Source: Rubrivivax sp. (GTDB taxonomy: Bacteria; Pseudomonadota; Gammaproteobacteria; Burkholderiales; Burkholderiaceae_C). Taken from it: a DNA stretch of 64,000 bases. The notes beneath the pieces were generated by a model. That model saw only the letters and a program-made list of their open reading frames with translations. It was not told the origin of the DNA and did not search any database. Where the stretch lies: assembly GCA_024641945.1 (NCBI GenBank), contig JAHECD010000002.1:25260-89259 (forward strand), read 5' to 3'. The position numbers and the translations under genes were made by a program. This document shows, piece after piece, positions 49,468 through 59,207 of the stretch. The first letter of the stretch is position 1; every line of letters begins with the position of its first letter.

Positions 49468-49541
49468 GCGGGTACGTGCCGAATCACGAGTCCGGCCGTT
49501 CGACGCGAGCCGCAGCCGACGGCGAGCCGCTGCGCGTCATT

Positions 49542-50012
49542 TCAGGCCACGGTCTTCAGCGGCTGCCAGTCGGTGATGAGGCGGTGTACGACGTCCGGAT
49601 CCGCCTCGGTCTTGAGTTTCTCGCGCAGGTCGCGATCGGACAGCATTTCGGCGATCTCGGACAGGATCTCGAGATGGCGCTGCGTCGCCGCCTCCGGCAC
49701 GAGAAGGAAGATCAAGAGCGCCACCGGCTCGTCGTCCGGTGCGTCGAATGGAATCGGCTGCTGCGCGCGCAACACGGCGGCCAGCGGGTTCTTCAGGCCC
49801 TTGATGCGACCGTGCGGTATGGCGACCCCATGTCCGAGCCCCGTAGACCCCAGGCGCTCGCGCGCAAACAGGTTGTCGGTGACGATGCCCCGCGCTATCG
49901 AATGCTGGTTCTCGAACAGCAGGCCGGCCTGTTCGAAGATGCGCTTCTTGCTGGTTGCGTCCACATTCACCAGCACGTTGCTGGAAGGCAGGATGGCGGC
50001 GAGACGATTCAT
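49542..50012 (-). CDS. ptsN: Nitrogen-PTS EIIA component PtsN
   Basis: Protein of 156 residues from ATG 50012. The phosphorylatable His is residue 67 in GVAIPHGRIKG. Other EIIA-Ntr features are LFENQHSIARGIVTDNLFARERLGSTGLG (about 32-60) and LIFLLVPEAATQRHLEILSEIA. It is a regulatory phospho-protein that adjusts potassium transport, nitrogen and PHB metabolism in related bacteria. The gene follows hpf after an intrinsic terminator and precedes hprK. The longer frame to 50216 is rejected because it crosses that terminator. Confidence 0.95.
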   Translation of the reverse strand: MNRLAAILPSSNVLVNVDATSKKRIFEQAGLLFENQHSIARGIVTDNLFARERLGSTGLGHGVAIPHGRIKGLKNPLAAVLRAQQPIPFDAPDDEPVALLIFLLVPEAATQRHLEILSEIAEMLSDRDLREKLKTEADPDVVHRLITDWQPLKTVA

Positions 50013-50186
50013 GTGGAGCGTGCCCCGTGCGGCGATGCAACAAGTGTCATCAATTTGTCGCCGGCGCGGCAAGCTGATTCGGAGCGCCAGATTATAGGAA
50101 GCGGGCTTTTGACGCGACTCCCGCGTCTCCGTGGTTGACATGCTTGCTGCATTGCAGCAACAGGTGTACCCAAACGACCGGTCGTG

Positions 50187-50208
50187 AAAACGGCCCCGCT
50201 GGGGCCGT
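50187..50208 (-). terminator. Intrinsic terminator downstream of hpf
   Basis: On the minus strand ACGGCCCC, loop AGC, GGGGCCGT forms a perfect 8-bp stem (50190-50208) followed directly by TTTT (50190-50187). It lies 24 bases beyond the hpf stop and separates hpf from ptsN, so ptsN-hprK probably has its own promoter in 50013-50186. Confidence 0.85.
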
Positions 50209-50231
50209 CGGATCAAGGGTTGGACCGTGTC

Positions 50232-50573
50232 TCAGGGCGGGCTGACGTCGATGCGCTTGGCGGCCGCATGGTGATGGTCTTGCAGCTTGTCCTTGTGGCG
50301 CACGACTTGCCTGTCGAGCTTGTCCATCAATTGGTCGATGGCGGCGTAGAGGTCTTCGTGCGCCTGTTCGACGAAGATATCGCGGCCCTTTACGTGGAGC
50401 GTGACTTCGGCCTTTTGTCGCCGCTCCTTTTCCTTGTTCTTCTCCACTGTCAGCAGCACATTCACGTCGACGACCTGATCGAAGTGGCGTGTGATGCGAT
50501 CCAGCTTTGTGAGTACATACTCTCTCAACGCTGGCGTCACTTCGAGGTGGTGTCCGCTGATTGTGAGATTCAT
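50232..50573 (-). CDS. hpf: Ribosome hibernation-promoting factor HPF (short form)
   Basis: Protein of 113 residues. The ribosomal S30AE fold is recognised from [37 protein letters not shown] (residues 20-40) and [22 protein letters not shown]. Length is that of short HPF. It binds the 30S decoding region in stationary phase and promotes 100S dimers. AAAGGACG precedes the ATG. The gene usually follows rpoN; here a CHASE2 cyclase lies upstream. The intervening 50574-50718 region holds no feature I can name. Confidence 0.96.
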   Translation of the reverse strand: MNLTISGHHLEVTPALREYVLTKLDRITRHFDQVVDVNVLLTVEKNKEKERRQKAEVTLHVKGRDIFVEQAHEDLYAAIDQLMDKLDRQVVRHKDKLQDHHHAAAKRIDVSPP

Positions 50574-50718
50574 CAGGACGTCCTTTCTGGGCATGGATGA
50601 AAGGGAGGCGGGTGCCTCCGGGGCCCGGCCACTGCGACCGGGGCGGCCATCGAATCTGCCGCGAATCCAGTTTGCGCTCGATTCCGGGCGGTGACAAGCT
50701 GACAGAGTTGACATGGAT

Positions 50719-52770
50719 TCAGCCCGCTGGCACGACTGTCGATTCCGGCACGCGGACCGCCTGAAGGGCGGCGGGCGACAAGGGTTCGTAAACGGTTGTC
50801 GGGGCCTGTCGCCCGCGCAATGTGACGGTATCGACCCTGCGGCACGAGCGGTCGGCGATCGCATGGCGCGTGGCCTCGCCGATCAGGATCGGCAACCTGT
50901 AGTGGCCGCAGAGTTCCTGCAGTCGTGCCGCCACGTTCACCGCGTCGCCGAGCACGGTGTACGCGCGGCGGTGGCGTGAGCCGAGGTCGCCCACGACCAT
51001 GGCGCCGGTATTGATGCCGATGCCCAGCGCCAGCGCCGGCCAGCCGCGAGCCGCAAATCGAGCATTCAGTGCCGGCAGGGCCGCAAGCATGCCAAAGGCG
51101 GCATCGATCGCGTGCCCGGCATGCGCTGGATCATCGAGCGGCGCACCCCAGAACGCCATCACCGCGTCGCCGACATATTTGTCGAGCGTGCCGCCGTGGG
51201 CGCGCACGACGTCCGTGACGTCCGACAGGAACTCGTTCATCAGCAGCGCCAGATCGGCAGCGGGTAGCGTTTCGGACAGTGCTGTGAAGCCCCTGATGTC
51301 TGCGAACAGCACCGTGAGCTCGGCGCTGCGCCCTCTCATGTCGTAGCGCGCCGGGTCGTGGCTCATCCGTTCGACGAGTTCGGGTGGCACGTATTGCCCG
51401 AACAGGGCGGCCAGTCTCCGCCGGGCACGCGCCTCGAGAAAGTGCCCGTAGAACACGCGCCATGCAAACATGGTGGCGACCAGGATCAGCGGGCCCGCCA
51501 GCGGCAGTGCGAGCCTTGAAGACGCCCACGCCGCGAAGTTTGCGGCGACCAAGATCAGCGCCACCGCGGCAGCAAGCAAGGTCGCCCACCGCAGCCCCAA
51601 TGCACCCAGCGGTGCAAGCGCCAGGAAGGCCGCCAGCAGCATGGCGGCCTCGGCGAAGGACGACCACATCGGCTCGTGCGGCACCTTGCCGTCGATGATC
51701 GCGGTGAGCAAGTTGGCATGGGCATGCACCCCGGCCACCTGCTCCGCGACCGGCGTGGCGTGCAGGTCGGCCAGCCCGGGCGCCGTGGCGCCTACGAGCA
51801 CGACCCTTCCGCGCAGCGCGCCCTGCGGCACGCGGCCCGCGAGCACGTCGGCCGCCGAATGGACGCGGGTGAGGCCCGCCCTGGACGGGTACGGCAAGAG
51901 AACTTCCGCGCCGTGGCCGACGGGGATGCGCATGGTGCCGCCTGCCGACGGCATTTCGAGCGCGTCGAGTACGCCGTCGCCGCCCGCGGCGAAGCGTGCC
52001 TTGACCGGAGGGTCACCCAGCAATGCGCGCGCAAGCACAAGTGCAAACGAGCCATGCACCCCGTCGGCATGCACCGCGAGCAACGGGGCTCGGCGGCGCA
52101 CGCCGTCCGGATCGACCAGTGCGTTGAGAAAGCCGCCGCCCGCCGCCGCGGCCTGGAAGGCCGGAAGATTGCCGCCATACCCCTCAAACTGCGCAAGTCC
52201 GCGGAACCCGTCGGCCGGCATCAGCGGAGTGGGAAGGACACCGTTCTGGGCCGCGAGGCTGCCAGAGGAAAAATGGAAGCCCAGCACCACCCTGTGGGCC
52301 TGCATCGTGGCGCTGAGCCGGCCGTCGTGGTCGAGGGCCGCGCGCTGGCTCTCCAGCGCCCTTGCAAAGGCCGTGTCACCGCGCAGAGGGCCCTCCGCCA
52401 TCTGCTCGAGCACGGCCAGACCCGAACTGCGATCGGGTTCCGCAAGGATCACGTCGAGCCCGACCAGGGCGGCACCGTGGCGCGTGAAGAGGGCGTCGAC
52501 CAACGCGGCAAGCCGATCCCGGCTCCATGGCCAGCGGCCGAGCTCCGCCAGCGACTTCTCGTCGATGGCCACGATGGCCACGCGATCGTCGTGCGTCTCT
52601 CGTGCGAAGAGCCGAAGGCGGAAGTCGTGCAGATTGGCATCGATCTGCCTCAACGAGGACAGAGTCAATGGACCCAGGGCATTGGCCAGCAGCAGCGCGC
52701 AGACCAGCAGGCCGGGCAGCCACTTGAGAAGTCGCGCCAGCAGAATCTCAGCGAAGCTTGATCTCGACAC
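50719..52770 (-). CDS. CHASE2-domain adenylate/guanylate cyclase (class III)
   Basis: Protein of 683 residues. A first membrane helix (about 15-38) is followed by an extracytoplasmic CHASE2 domain of roughly 300 residues ([19 protein letters not shown] at its start, [20 protein letters not shown] at its end). Three further helices (about 370-440) lead to the cytoplasmic cyclase domain, with metal-binding Asp in LFADIRGFT and [11 protein letters not shown] and the transition-state motif [13 protein letters not shown]. It should make cAMP (or cGMP) in response to an envelope signal. It overlaps the OmpA lipoprotein gene by 23 bases, forming one unit with OmpA and FecR genes. Confidence 0.93.
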   Translation of the reverse strand: MSRSSFAEILLARLLKWLPGLLVCALLLANALGPLTLSSLRQIDANLHDFRLRLFARETHDDRVAIVAIDEKSLAELGRWPWSRDRLAALVDALFTRHGAALVGLDVILAEPDRSSGLAVLEQMAEGPLRGDTAFARALESQRAALDHDGRLSATMQAHRVVLGFHFSSGSLAAQNGVLPTPLMPADGFRGLAQFEGYGGNLPAFQAAAAGGGFLNALVDPDGVRRRAPLLAVHADGVHGSFALVLARALLGDPPVKARFAAGGDGVLDALEMPSAGGTMRIPVGHGAEVLLPYPSRAGLTRVHSAADVLAGRVPQGALRGRVVLVGATAPGLADLHATPVAEQVAGVHAHANLLTAIIDGKVPHEPMWSSFAEAAMLLAAFLALAPLGALGLRWATLLAAAVALILVAANFAAWASSRLALPLAGPLILVATMFAWRVFYGHFLEARARRRLAALFGQYVPPELVERMSHDPARYDMRGRSAELTVLFADIRGFTALSETLPAADLALLMNEFLSDVTDVVRAHGGTLDKYVGDAVMAFWGAPLDDPAHAGHAIDAAFGMLAALPALNARFAARGWPALALGIGINTGAMVVGDLGSRHRRAYTVLGDAVNVAARLQELCGHYRLPILIGEATRHAIADRSCRRVDTVTLRGRQAPTTVYEPLSPAALQAVRVPESTVVPAG

Positions 52771-53359
52771 GTCGGTTGCGCGCCTCGGCCACCTCGTCGG
52801 CTGTGGGCACCACGGGCGAGCGCTCGCCGCGCCCGCTCGCCGTGATGCGCGTGGCCGGCACGCCCGCCGCGATGAGGAGGTCTCGCACCGCGTTGGCGCG
52901 CACGAGAGACAGACGGTCGTTGTCCGTCACGCTGCCCACGCGGTCGGTATGTCCCGTGACGACGACTTCGCCGGCTTCGTAGCCCGACAGCGCCGCGCGC
53001 AATTCATCGAGGACCGGCTTCGACTCGGCGGTCAGTTGATCCGCGCCGACGACAAAGTAGACCACCCAGTTGCGCGGGCGTTCCGGCTGCATGGCGAGCA
53101 TCGCGCCGTACGTGGCCTGCACCTTCTCGGCGCTGCTCTGTTCGGCCGTCACCCCGCTGGCGCTGACGTTGGCCTGCTGGTAGGGCTGCGACAACAGCAG
53201 ATCTCCCTTGGCCGCCTTCACCGTGACGGCGCCGGTCGGGCGATCTCCTGTGCCGGGCAGCAGGACGATCCTGTCGTCGATCGGCGTGCTGCAGCCGGCC
53301 ATCAGCACCAAGGCGGCGCACGCCATACCCCCGGCGGAACGAGACACCGCGGGCCTCAT
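52748..53359 (-). CDS. OmpA-family lipoprotein
   Basis: Protein of 203 residues. A signal ends in the lipobox LMAGC with Cys 23. The C-terminal 110 residues form an OmpA-like peptidoglycan-binding domain: YFVVGADQLTAESKPVLDEL, VVVTGHTDRVGS (conserved Asp) and EARNRRVEI (conserved Arg). The middle part (about 25-90) has no assigned domain. It would tether the outer or inner membrane to murein. Start overlaps the FecR gene by ATGA and the stop lies inside the cyclase start region, so the three are translationally coupled. Confidence 0.9.
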   Translation of the reverse strand: MRPAVSRSAGGMACAALVLMAGCSTPIDDRIVLLPGTGDRPTGAVTVKAAKGDLLLSQPYQQANVSASGVTAEQSSAEKVQATYGAMLAMQPERPRNWVVYFVVGADQLTAESKPVLDELRAALSGYEAGEVVVTGHTDRVGSVTDNDRLSLVRANAVRDLLIAAGVPATRITASGRGERSPVVPTADEVAEARNRRVEIKLR

Positions 53360-53820
53360 TCCGTACCTCGTGTATCGACGATGAATTCGGTGCCGCGCAC
53401 GCCCATCACGGCCGTGGGTGTCTCGACCCTGACGTTCTGCGGCGCCTGGCGCGCGACAAGACCGGTCACGACGTGGAGCGCCCCCTTGAGTAGGCGCACG
53501 ATGACATTGCCCTCGTAGGTGGTGGTATCGAATCGCACGTCGCTGACGACGAGGCGGCTGTTGGCGCCCGCCGTCAGCAAGGTGTCGTCGACCAGCACGA
53601 TGCCGACCGCGCCCGGTGACCCGGTCAGGATGAGGTCGCCGTTCATCACGGCCATTCCGGCCAGCACGGGCATCGTCGACGGCCCTCTCTCGACCGTCAC
53701 CAACCCGGTCACCCGCTTGACGGTGCCCGCCTGCAGCGGGTCTGCGAGGGCCGCCGTCGACACGCTGGCTGCCAGCAAGCACACGACACTCGAGCCCGCT
53801 CGACATTTGGTCCATTTCAT
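53356..53820 (-). CDS. Periplasmic FecR-domain protein
   Basis: Protein of 154 residues. A signal peptide (1-26, ending AALA) precedes a FecR-type beta domain with GTVKRVTGLVTVERG near residue 32, VRLLKGALHVVTG and the terminal VETPTAVMGVRGTEF motif. No membrane helix or anti-sigma part is present, so it is not a sigma-factor regulator of the FecR type; this stand-alone form often travels with OmpA and CHASE2 proteins. It starts the three-gene unit FecR-OmpA-cyclase. Confidence 0.9.
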   Translation of the reverse strand: MKWTKCRAGSSVVCLLAASVSTAALADPLQAGTVKRVTGLVTVERGPSTMPVLAGMAVMNGDLILTGSPGAVGIVLVDDTLLTAGANSRLVVSDVRFDTTTYEGNVIVRLLKGALHVVTGLVARQAPQNVRVETPTAVMGVRGTEFIVDTRGTE

Positions 53821-53900
53821 GTCTTTGGCGCCCCCCCTGGAAACAACCGGACGACTGTACCGCGCCGCTTGGTCGGCGGCGGGCGTAAGTACCACTGAAC

Positions 53901-55187
53901 CTAGCCTTTGCGACCGAAACCGGGCTCGATATGTATCAACGCGGCCGCCGCGAACGACGGCAGCGTTGCCACGCAGGCCCAGAGGAAGAAGTTCACGTAG
54001 CCGATTTCGCTCTGCAGCCAGCCGGCCGCCATTCCGGGCAGCATCATCCCCAGCGCCATGAATCCGGTGCACAACGCGTAGTGCGCGGTCTTGTGGGGGT
54101 TGTCGCCGGCCTCGGCCACCATCAGCATGTAGACCATGTACGCCGTGAACCCCAGGCCGTAACCGAACTGCTCGACGGCGACCGCCGCGCTGACCACCCA
54201 CAGTTCAGTCGGCTGCGTCGCGGCCAGGGCCACGAACACCGCATTCGGCAAGTGCATGCACAGCATCAACGGCCAGATCAGGCGGTTGAGCCCGGCCTTC
54301 GAGACGAGCCAGCCGCCGAGCAATCCGCCCAGCGTGAGCGCGAGCACGCCCACGGTGCCGTATGCAACGCCCACGTCCTGCGTCCGCAGCCCGAGCCCGC
54401 CATCGGCGCGGGCGTCGAGCATGAAGGGCGTCACCAGCTTCAAGAGTTGCGCCTCCGCGAACCGGTACAGCAGCAGGAATGCAAGGATGCGAGTGATGCC
54501 GGGCTGGCGGAAGAAGGCTGAAAAGACGTTGAGAAAGTCGGCCCAAGGACGCCCGGTGCGCGGCGCGGCGCGGTCGCCGGCGGGGCTCGGCAGCGCCCAG
54601 GCGTGGTAGGCGGCAACCAGCCCGAATGCGGCTGCCAGCACTGCGAAGACCACCTGCCAGGCGGTCACCGCATTGCCGGTTCGATCGGTCATCTGCCCGG
54701 CCAGATAGACGAGCCCGCCCTGACCGGCAATCATCGCCAGCCGGTAGAACGTGCTGCGCACCCCGACGAATGCGGACTGGGACCCTGGACTCAGCGCAAG
54801 CATGTAGAAGCCATCCGCCGCAATGTCGTGCGTGGCCGACGCGAAGGCCATCAGCCAGAAGACGGCCAATGTCAGGCGCAGTGGCTCTGGTGCGGGCAGG
54901 GTGAGCGCCACCATCGCCAGTGCGGCGCCCACTATGAATTGCAGGCCGACGACCCAGCGCCGCTTGGCGCCGAGCAGATCGATGAGTGGACTCCAGATCG
55001 GCTTGATCACCCAAGGCAGGTAGAGCCAACTGGTGTACAGCGCGATCTCGGTGTTGGACACCCCCAGGTTCTTGTACATGACGACCGACAGGGTCATCAC
55101 CACGACGTATGGGATGCCCTGACTGAAGTACAGCGTGGGGATCCAGCGCCAGGGGCCCGGCCCCGCAGGGCGCGCGTCGATCGTCAT
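53901..55187 (-). CDS. MFS transporter, AmpG-like
   Basis: Protein of 428 residues from ATG 55187, with about twelve hydrophobic helices. The first segment (WIPTLYFSQGIPYVVVMTLSVVMYKN) and SWLYLPWVIKPIWSPLIDLLG (about residues 13-75) follow the AmpG/acetyl-CoA-transporter-like group of the MFS, as does THDIAADGFYMLAL. AmpG imports anhydro-muropeptides; relatives of this group carry other sugars or peptides. It is divergent from a TonB-dependent receptor (184-base gap), and an LD-carboxypeptidase lies in the downstream operon, so a murein-fragment substrate is plausible but unproven. It precedes FecR by 80 bases on the same strand. Confidence 0.85.
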   Translation of the reverse strand: MTIDARPAGPGPWRWIPTLYFSQGIPYVVVMTLSVVMYKNLGVSNTEIALYTSWLYLPWVIKPIWSPLIDLLGAKRRWVVGLQFIVGAALAMVALTLPAPEPLRLTLAVFWLMAFASATHDIAADGFYMLALSPGSQSAFVGVRSTFYRLAMIAGQGGLVYLAGQMTDRTGNAVTAWQVVFAVLAAAFGLVAAYHAWALPSPAGDRAAPRTGRPWADFLNVFSAFFRQPGITRILAFLLLYRFAEAQLLKLVTPFMLDARADGGLGLRTQDVGVAYGTVGVLALTLGGLLGGWLVSKAGLNRLIWPLMLCMHLPNAVFVALAATQPTELWVVSAAVAVEQFGYGLGFTAYMVYMLMVAEAGDNPHKTAHYALCTGFMALGMMLPGMAAGWLQSEIGYVNFFLWACVATLPSFAAAALIHIEPGFGRKG

Positions 55188-55360
55188 GGGCCTCAGTCTC
55201 GCATTGCGGGTGCGTGGTTGTTGTGCGCGCCCTACGTCGGGGCGGCCCGAAAACTGCATTCGTTGGTAATCACCGATTGGCATCCCGCGGCTGGGGCGCA
55301 AAAACTCCCTGCCGACAAATTCAATTCATCAGGGCCGCCCGGGATGACGGCGCCCCAACT

Positions 55361-55367
55361 GGAGGAG
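55361..55367 (+). promoter_or_regulatory. Strong ribosome binding site of the TonB-dependent receptor
   Basis: GGAGGAG lies 4 bases before the ATG at 55372. The 55188-55371 divergent gap contains no 19-base Fur-box-like palindrome that I could recognise, which argues against an iron-regulated siderophore receptor. Confidence 0.6.
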
Positions 55368-55371
55368 TTCC

Positions 55372-58128
55372 ATGAGCTTGATGAGGGTCTTGCGCGGCGT
55401 CGCGCTTCTGGGTATCGCGTTTCCGGTGATGGCGCAGACCACCGAGCCGCAGCGGGTGGAGATCACGGGTTCGAGCATCAAGCGGATCCAGACCGAAGGC
55501 GCGTTGCCGGTGCAGACCATCACGCGCGCCGAAATCGAGCGCGCCGGCATCGTCAGTGCCGAGCAACTGGTGATGAGGATCAGCGCCAACGGCACCGCTG
55601 CGGACAACCTTGCGTCCAATGTCGGCATCCAGCTCGGCACCACCGACCGCAACAACAACGGCAACTCGAGCGCCAACCTTCGGGGCCTGGGCGCCAACAG
55701 CACGCTCGTGCTGTTGAACGGCCGTCGCGTCTCCACGCACGGCGCCAAGGGCAATGCGGTCGACCTCAACTCCATCCCGCTGGCGGCGGTCGACCGTGTC
55801 GAGGTGCTGAAGGATGGCGCCTCGGCCGTGTATGGCACCGACGCCATCGGCGGTGTCATCAACTTCATCCTGCGCAAGGACTTCAGCGGGCTCGAGGCCA
55901 GCGCCTTCGTGGACGTCACCGAGGCCGGCGGCGGCAACATCTACCGCGGTTCGCTCGTCGGCGGCAAGGGCAACCTGGGCACCGACGGCTACAACCTGAT
56001 GGCCAGCCTCACCTACGACAGGCAGCAGAAGCTGGGGAGCGGATCGCGTTCGTTCTCGAATGGCTTCCAGCCAGAGCGTGGCCTGTCGCCCGATACCACC
56101 GGCACGCCGTTCGCCACGCAGACCGGTTCGGGCGGCACCGCGATGGGGTCGTCGTTCACGTTGCCGTCCACCGGCACGCAAACGTACAACCGCGCCAATC
56201 TGCTGAGCTTCCAGGGCAAGTGTGATTCCGTTCCGACGATGTCGCAGTACCAGGCCGCACTGTGGGGCAATGCCGGCTTCGCCTTCGGCTGCGCCTTCGA
56301 CTACGGCGGCTCCGAGGTTCTGATCCAGCCCGTCGAGCACACCAACCTGGTGGCGCGAGGCACGTTCGCGCTGGGGCGCGACCACACCGCCTTCGTCGAA
56401 CTCGTCGGCTCACAGTCGAAGGCCACCAAGCAGTTCGAGCCCTACCAGGTGACCACGACAGGGTCCATCGCCGGGGCGCAGTATCCGGTGGGCGGCCCCT
56501 ACTATCAGGACCTGTCGGCCTACATCCCGACCTTCGATCCGACGAAGAAGATCGCCTACCGCTGGCGCTGCGACCTCTGCGGCGGGCGCACGATCGAAAC
56601 CACCACCGATGCGTTCCGCCTGCTCGTCGGGATGGAAGGGGTGGTCTTCGGCAATTGGGACTACAAGTTCGGCCTGTCCACCGCCGAAAGCAAGGCCACG
56701 TCGCTGCTCGGTCCGGGCTATCTGTTCACCGATTCGATGGTCTCGGCACTGGGCAGCGGCCTCGTCAATCCGTGGCTGATGCCGGGCGAGACGCAAACGC
56801 CGGAGGCGCTGTCGTTGATCCAGGGCGCCAGCGCCCAGGGCGAGCGGCTGTTCGGCGGCAAGGCTACTTTGACGCAGCTCGACGGCACCATCTCCGGCGA
56901 GATCATGAAGCTGCCGGCCGGCCCGCTCGCCGTGGCGGCGGGTTTCGACGTGCGCCAGGAGACCTACCTGTTCCGTGATGGGTCGACCTCGACGCGGCCG
57001 ATCTACCAGGCGCCTTTCGACGCTGAATTCCCGAAAGTCAAGCGCGACATCACCGCGCTGTTCGCCGAGGTTGCGGTGCCCATCGCCAAGGGGCTGGAGG
57101 CCACGCTCGCCGTGCGCAACGACCACTACAGCGACTTCGGCAACACCACCAACCCGAAGGTCTCGCTGAAGTGGACCCCGGTCGAGCAACTGCTGGTCCG
57201 CGGCTCGTACAACACGGGTTTCCGCGCGCCGAGTTTCTTCCAGCTGTACGGCGCGGAAGGGGATTCTCCAGTCCCCGGCAACATCGCCGATCCGGTGCTG
57301 TGCCCACTGGGCAACGTGGCCGGCGCCGACCTGTCGGTCTGTGCCATTCGCCCGAATGCCCGTTCCGGCGGCAACAAGGACCTGAAGCCGGAGACCTCGA
57401 AGCAGTGGTCGATCGGCTTCGTCGCCGCGCCGGCCCCCTGGGTGAGCCTGAGCGCCGACCTGTGGGAGATCCGCCGCACCGACCTGATCTACGAGCTGAC
57501 GCCGCAACAGGTGATCGCCAACTACACCACCTTCCCGGAGAACCTGGTGCGTGGCACCGACGGCCGGCTCGACGGACCCGGCGGCTACGTTCGCGCAGGT
57601 TTCGTCAATGCGGACGGCGACATCACCCGGGGCCTCGACCTGGGCCTGCAGTTCAACGGCAAGACCGCGCAGGGTCGCTGGACGGCCGGCATCGACGGCA
57701 CCTATATCGACAGCCACCGCTCGCGCATCTTCGCGAGCCAGCCGTTTGTCGAGGCGGCCGGCCAGTGGGACTCGCGCGACCTCTTCGTGCGCTGGAAGCA
57801 CCAGGCCTATGTCACCTACAGCACGGGCCCGTGGAGCGGCACGCTGACGCAGAGTTACACCGCCGGCTACAAGGACGAGGTGCCGTCGGGCGTCGTGCCG
57901 GCCGGGTTCAACCCCGATGTCGCCAGCTACACCGTCTATGGCGTCTCGGCGAGCTACACCGGCATCAGGAACCTGACCCTGACTGCCGGCATCAAGAACC
58001 TGTTCGACCGCGACCCGCCGTTCACCGCTCACAACCTGGACTTCGCCGCCGGCGCGGGCTGGGATCCGCGCGTGGCCGATCCGCGCGGGCGGGCGTATAC
58101 GTTTGCGGTGTCGTACAAATTCTTCTGA
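55372..58128 (+). CDS. TonB-dependent outer-membrane receptor
   Basis: Protein of 918 residues. The signal peptide ends at about residue 21 (FPVMA). The plug domain (about 28-170) contains VEITGSSIKRI and NLRGLGANSTLVLLNGRRV, followed by DRVEVLKDGASAVYGTDAIGGVIN-type motif (quoted by its core DGASAVYGTDAIGG). A large 22-strand barrel ends in aromatic Phe (VSYKFF). The type is close to receptors found in xanthomonads and other scavengers for peptides or sugars rather than classic siderophore receptors. A terminator follows its stop, and a peptide ABC transporter gene begins 67 bases later. Ligand unknown. Confidence 0.93.
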   Translation: MSLMRVLRGVALLGIAFPVMAQTTEPQRVEITGSSIKRIQTEGALPVQTITRAEIERAGIVSAEQLVMRISANGTAADNLASNVGIQLGTTDRNNNGNSSANLRGLGANSTLVLLNGRRVSTHGAKGNAVDLNSIPLAAVDRVEVLKDGASAVYGTDAIGGVINFILRKDFSGLEASAFVDVTEAGGGNIYRGSLVGGKGNLGTDGYNLMASLTYDRQQKLGSGSRSFSNGFQPERGLSPDTTGTPFATQTGSGGTAMGSSFTLPSTGTQTYNRANLLSFQGKCDSVPTMSQYQAALWGNAGFAFGCAFDYGGSEVLIQPVEHTNLVARGTFALGRDHTAFVELVGSQSKATKQFEPYQVTTTGSIAGAQYPVGGPYYQDLSAYIPTFDPTKKIAYRWRCDLCGGRTIETTTDAFRLLVGMEGVVFGNWDYKFGLSTAESKATSLLGPGYLFTDSMVSALGSGLVNPWLMPGETQTPEALSLIQGASAQGERLFGGKATLTQLDGTISGEIMKLPAGPLAVAAGFDVRQETYLFRDGSTSTRPIYQAPFDAEFPKVKRDITALFAEVAVPIAKGLEATLAVRNDHYSDFGNTTNPKVSLKWTPVEQLLVRGSYNTGFRAPSFFQLYGAEGDSPVPGNIADPVLCPLGNVAGADLSVCAIRPNARSGGNKDLKPETSKQWSIGFVAAPAPWVSLSADLWEIRRTDLIYELTPQQVIANYTTFPENLVRGTDGRLDGPGGYVRAGFVNADGDITRGLDLGLQFNGKTAQGRWTAGIDGTYIDSHRSRIFASQPFVEAAGQWDSRDLFVRWKHQAYVTYSTGPWSGTLTQSYTAGYKDEVPSGVVPAGFNPDVASYTVYGVSASYTGIRNLTLTAGIKNLFDRDPPFTAHNLDFAAGAGWDPRVADPRGRAYTFAVSYKFF

Positions 58129-58148
58129 CGTCCGCGCAGTCGCCAACG

Positions 58149-58181
58149 GGGGTCCCTCGATACGATCGAGGGGCCCCTTTT
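58149..58181 (+). terminator. Intrinsic terminator between the receptor and the ABC transporter operon
   Basis: GGGGTCCCTCGAT (58149-58161), loop ACG, ATCGAGGGGCCCC (58165-58177) pair over 13 bp with one G-T wobble, followed by TTTT (58178-58181). It begins 20 bases after the receptor stop and ends 14 bases before the probable TTG start of dppB, leaving almost no room for a promoter beyond it. Confidence 0.88.
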
Positions 58182-58195
58182 CCATTCGACGAGAC

Positions 58196-59203
58196 TTGTT
58201 CGCCTTCCTGCTGAAGAAACTCGCCACGCTGGTCCCGACGCTGATCGGGGTCACGTTGGTGGCCTTCGCGTTGATCCGCCTGATCCCCGGCGATCCGGTG
58301 GAGATCATGATGGGCGAGCGTCGACTCGACCCTGCCGCACATGCCGCGCTGATGCAGCGGCTGGGGCTCGACCAGCCGTTGCCGGCGCAATACGCACGTT
58401 ATGTCGGCGCGCTCGCGCATGGCGATCTCGGCCAGTCGCTCGTCACGCGGGAGCCGGTCGCCGTCGAGTTTGCGGCGCTGTTCCCGGCCACGGTGGAACT
58501 GGCGTCGGCTGCATTGCTGCTGGCGCTCGTGGTCGGATTGACGTTGGGCACGACCGCGGCGCTGAAGCGCGGCTCGATCGTCGATCAGGGTGTGATGGGT
58601 CTCGCGACCTTGGGCCACTCCATGCCGGTCTTCTGGTGGGGACTGATGCTCATCATGCTGTTTTCGGTACAGCTCGGCTGGACGCCGGTGTCCGGCCGGG
58701 TGGGCATCGAGTTCGACATTCCGGTGGTCACCGGATTCATGCTGGTGGATACGCTGCTGTCGGACGAAGCGGGATCGTTCGTCTCCGCGCTGCTCCACCT
58801 GGTGTTGCCGGCGGTGGTGCTCGGCACGATCCCGATGGCGACGATCGCGCGCATGACGCGCTCGTCGATGCTCGAGGTCTTGCGCGAGGACTACATGCGA
58901 ACGGCGCGCGCCAAGGGTCTCGCGCCGTGGCGTGTCGTGGTCGTGCACGGGCTGCGCAATGCGCTGATCCCGGTCATCACGCTGCTCGGGTTGCAGGTGG
59001 GCAGCCTGCTCGGCGGCGCCGTGCTCACCGAGACCATCTTCTCGTGGCCCGGCATCGGCAAGTGGCTGATCGACGCGATCGCCCGGCGCGACTACCCGGT
59101 GGTGCAGGCGGGCATCCTCGTCTCCGCGGGGATCTTCATCGTCGTCAACCTCGCCGTCGACGTGCTCTACGGTGTCGTCAATCCGCGCCTGAGGGCGCGC
59201 TGA
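58196..59203 (+). CDS. Peptide ABC transporter permease, DppB-like
   Basis: Protein of 335 residues from TTG 58196; this start places the first residues exactly where family members begin (FLLKKLATLVPTLIGVTL) and no ATG or GTG is available in frame. Six membrane helices and the EAA loop motif are seen (EDYMRTARAKGLAPWRVVVVHGLRNALIP). The LIPGDPVEIMMGER segment is typical of DppB/OppB. With DppC it forms the inner-membrane pore for di-/oligopeptides. Ribosome binding is weak, and the preceding terminator suggests read-through or attenuation control. Confidence 0.92.
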   Translation: MFAFLLKKLATLVPTLIGVTLVAFALIRLIPGDPVEIMMGERRLDPAAHAALMQRLGLDQPLPAQYARYVGALAHGDLGQSLVTREPVAVEFAALFPATVELASAALLLALVVGLTLGTTAALKRGSIVDQGVMGLATLGHSMPVFWWGLMLIMLFSVQLGWTPVSGRVGIEFDIPVVTGFMLVDTLLSDEAGSFVSALLHLVLPAVVLGTIPMATIARMTRSSMLEVLREDYMRTARAKGLAPWRVVVVHGLRNALIPVITLLGLQVGSLLGGAVLTETIFSWPGIGKWLIDAIARRDYPVVQAGILVSAGIFIVVNLAVDVLYGVVNPRLRAR

Positions 59204-59207
59204 AGCC

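Noticed and set aside
53356..53820. FecR as part of a FecIR-type iron sigma-factor system with the TonB receptor at 55372
   Set aside because: The protein lacks the anti-sigma domain and membrane helix, no ECF sigma gene is present, and it is coupled to OmpA and cyclase genes instead.
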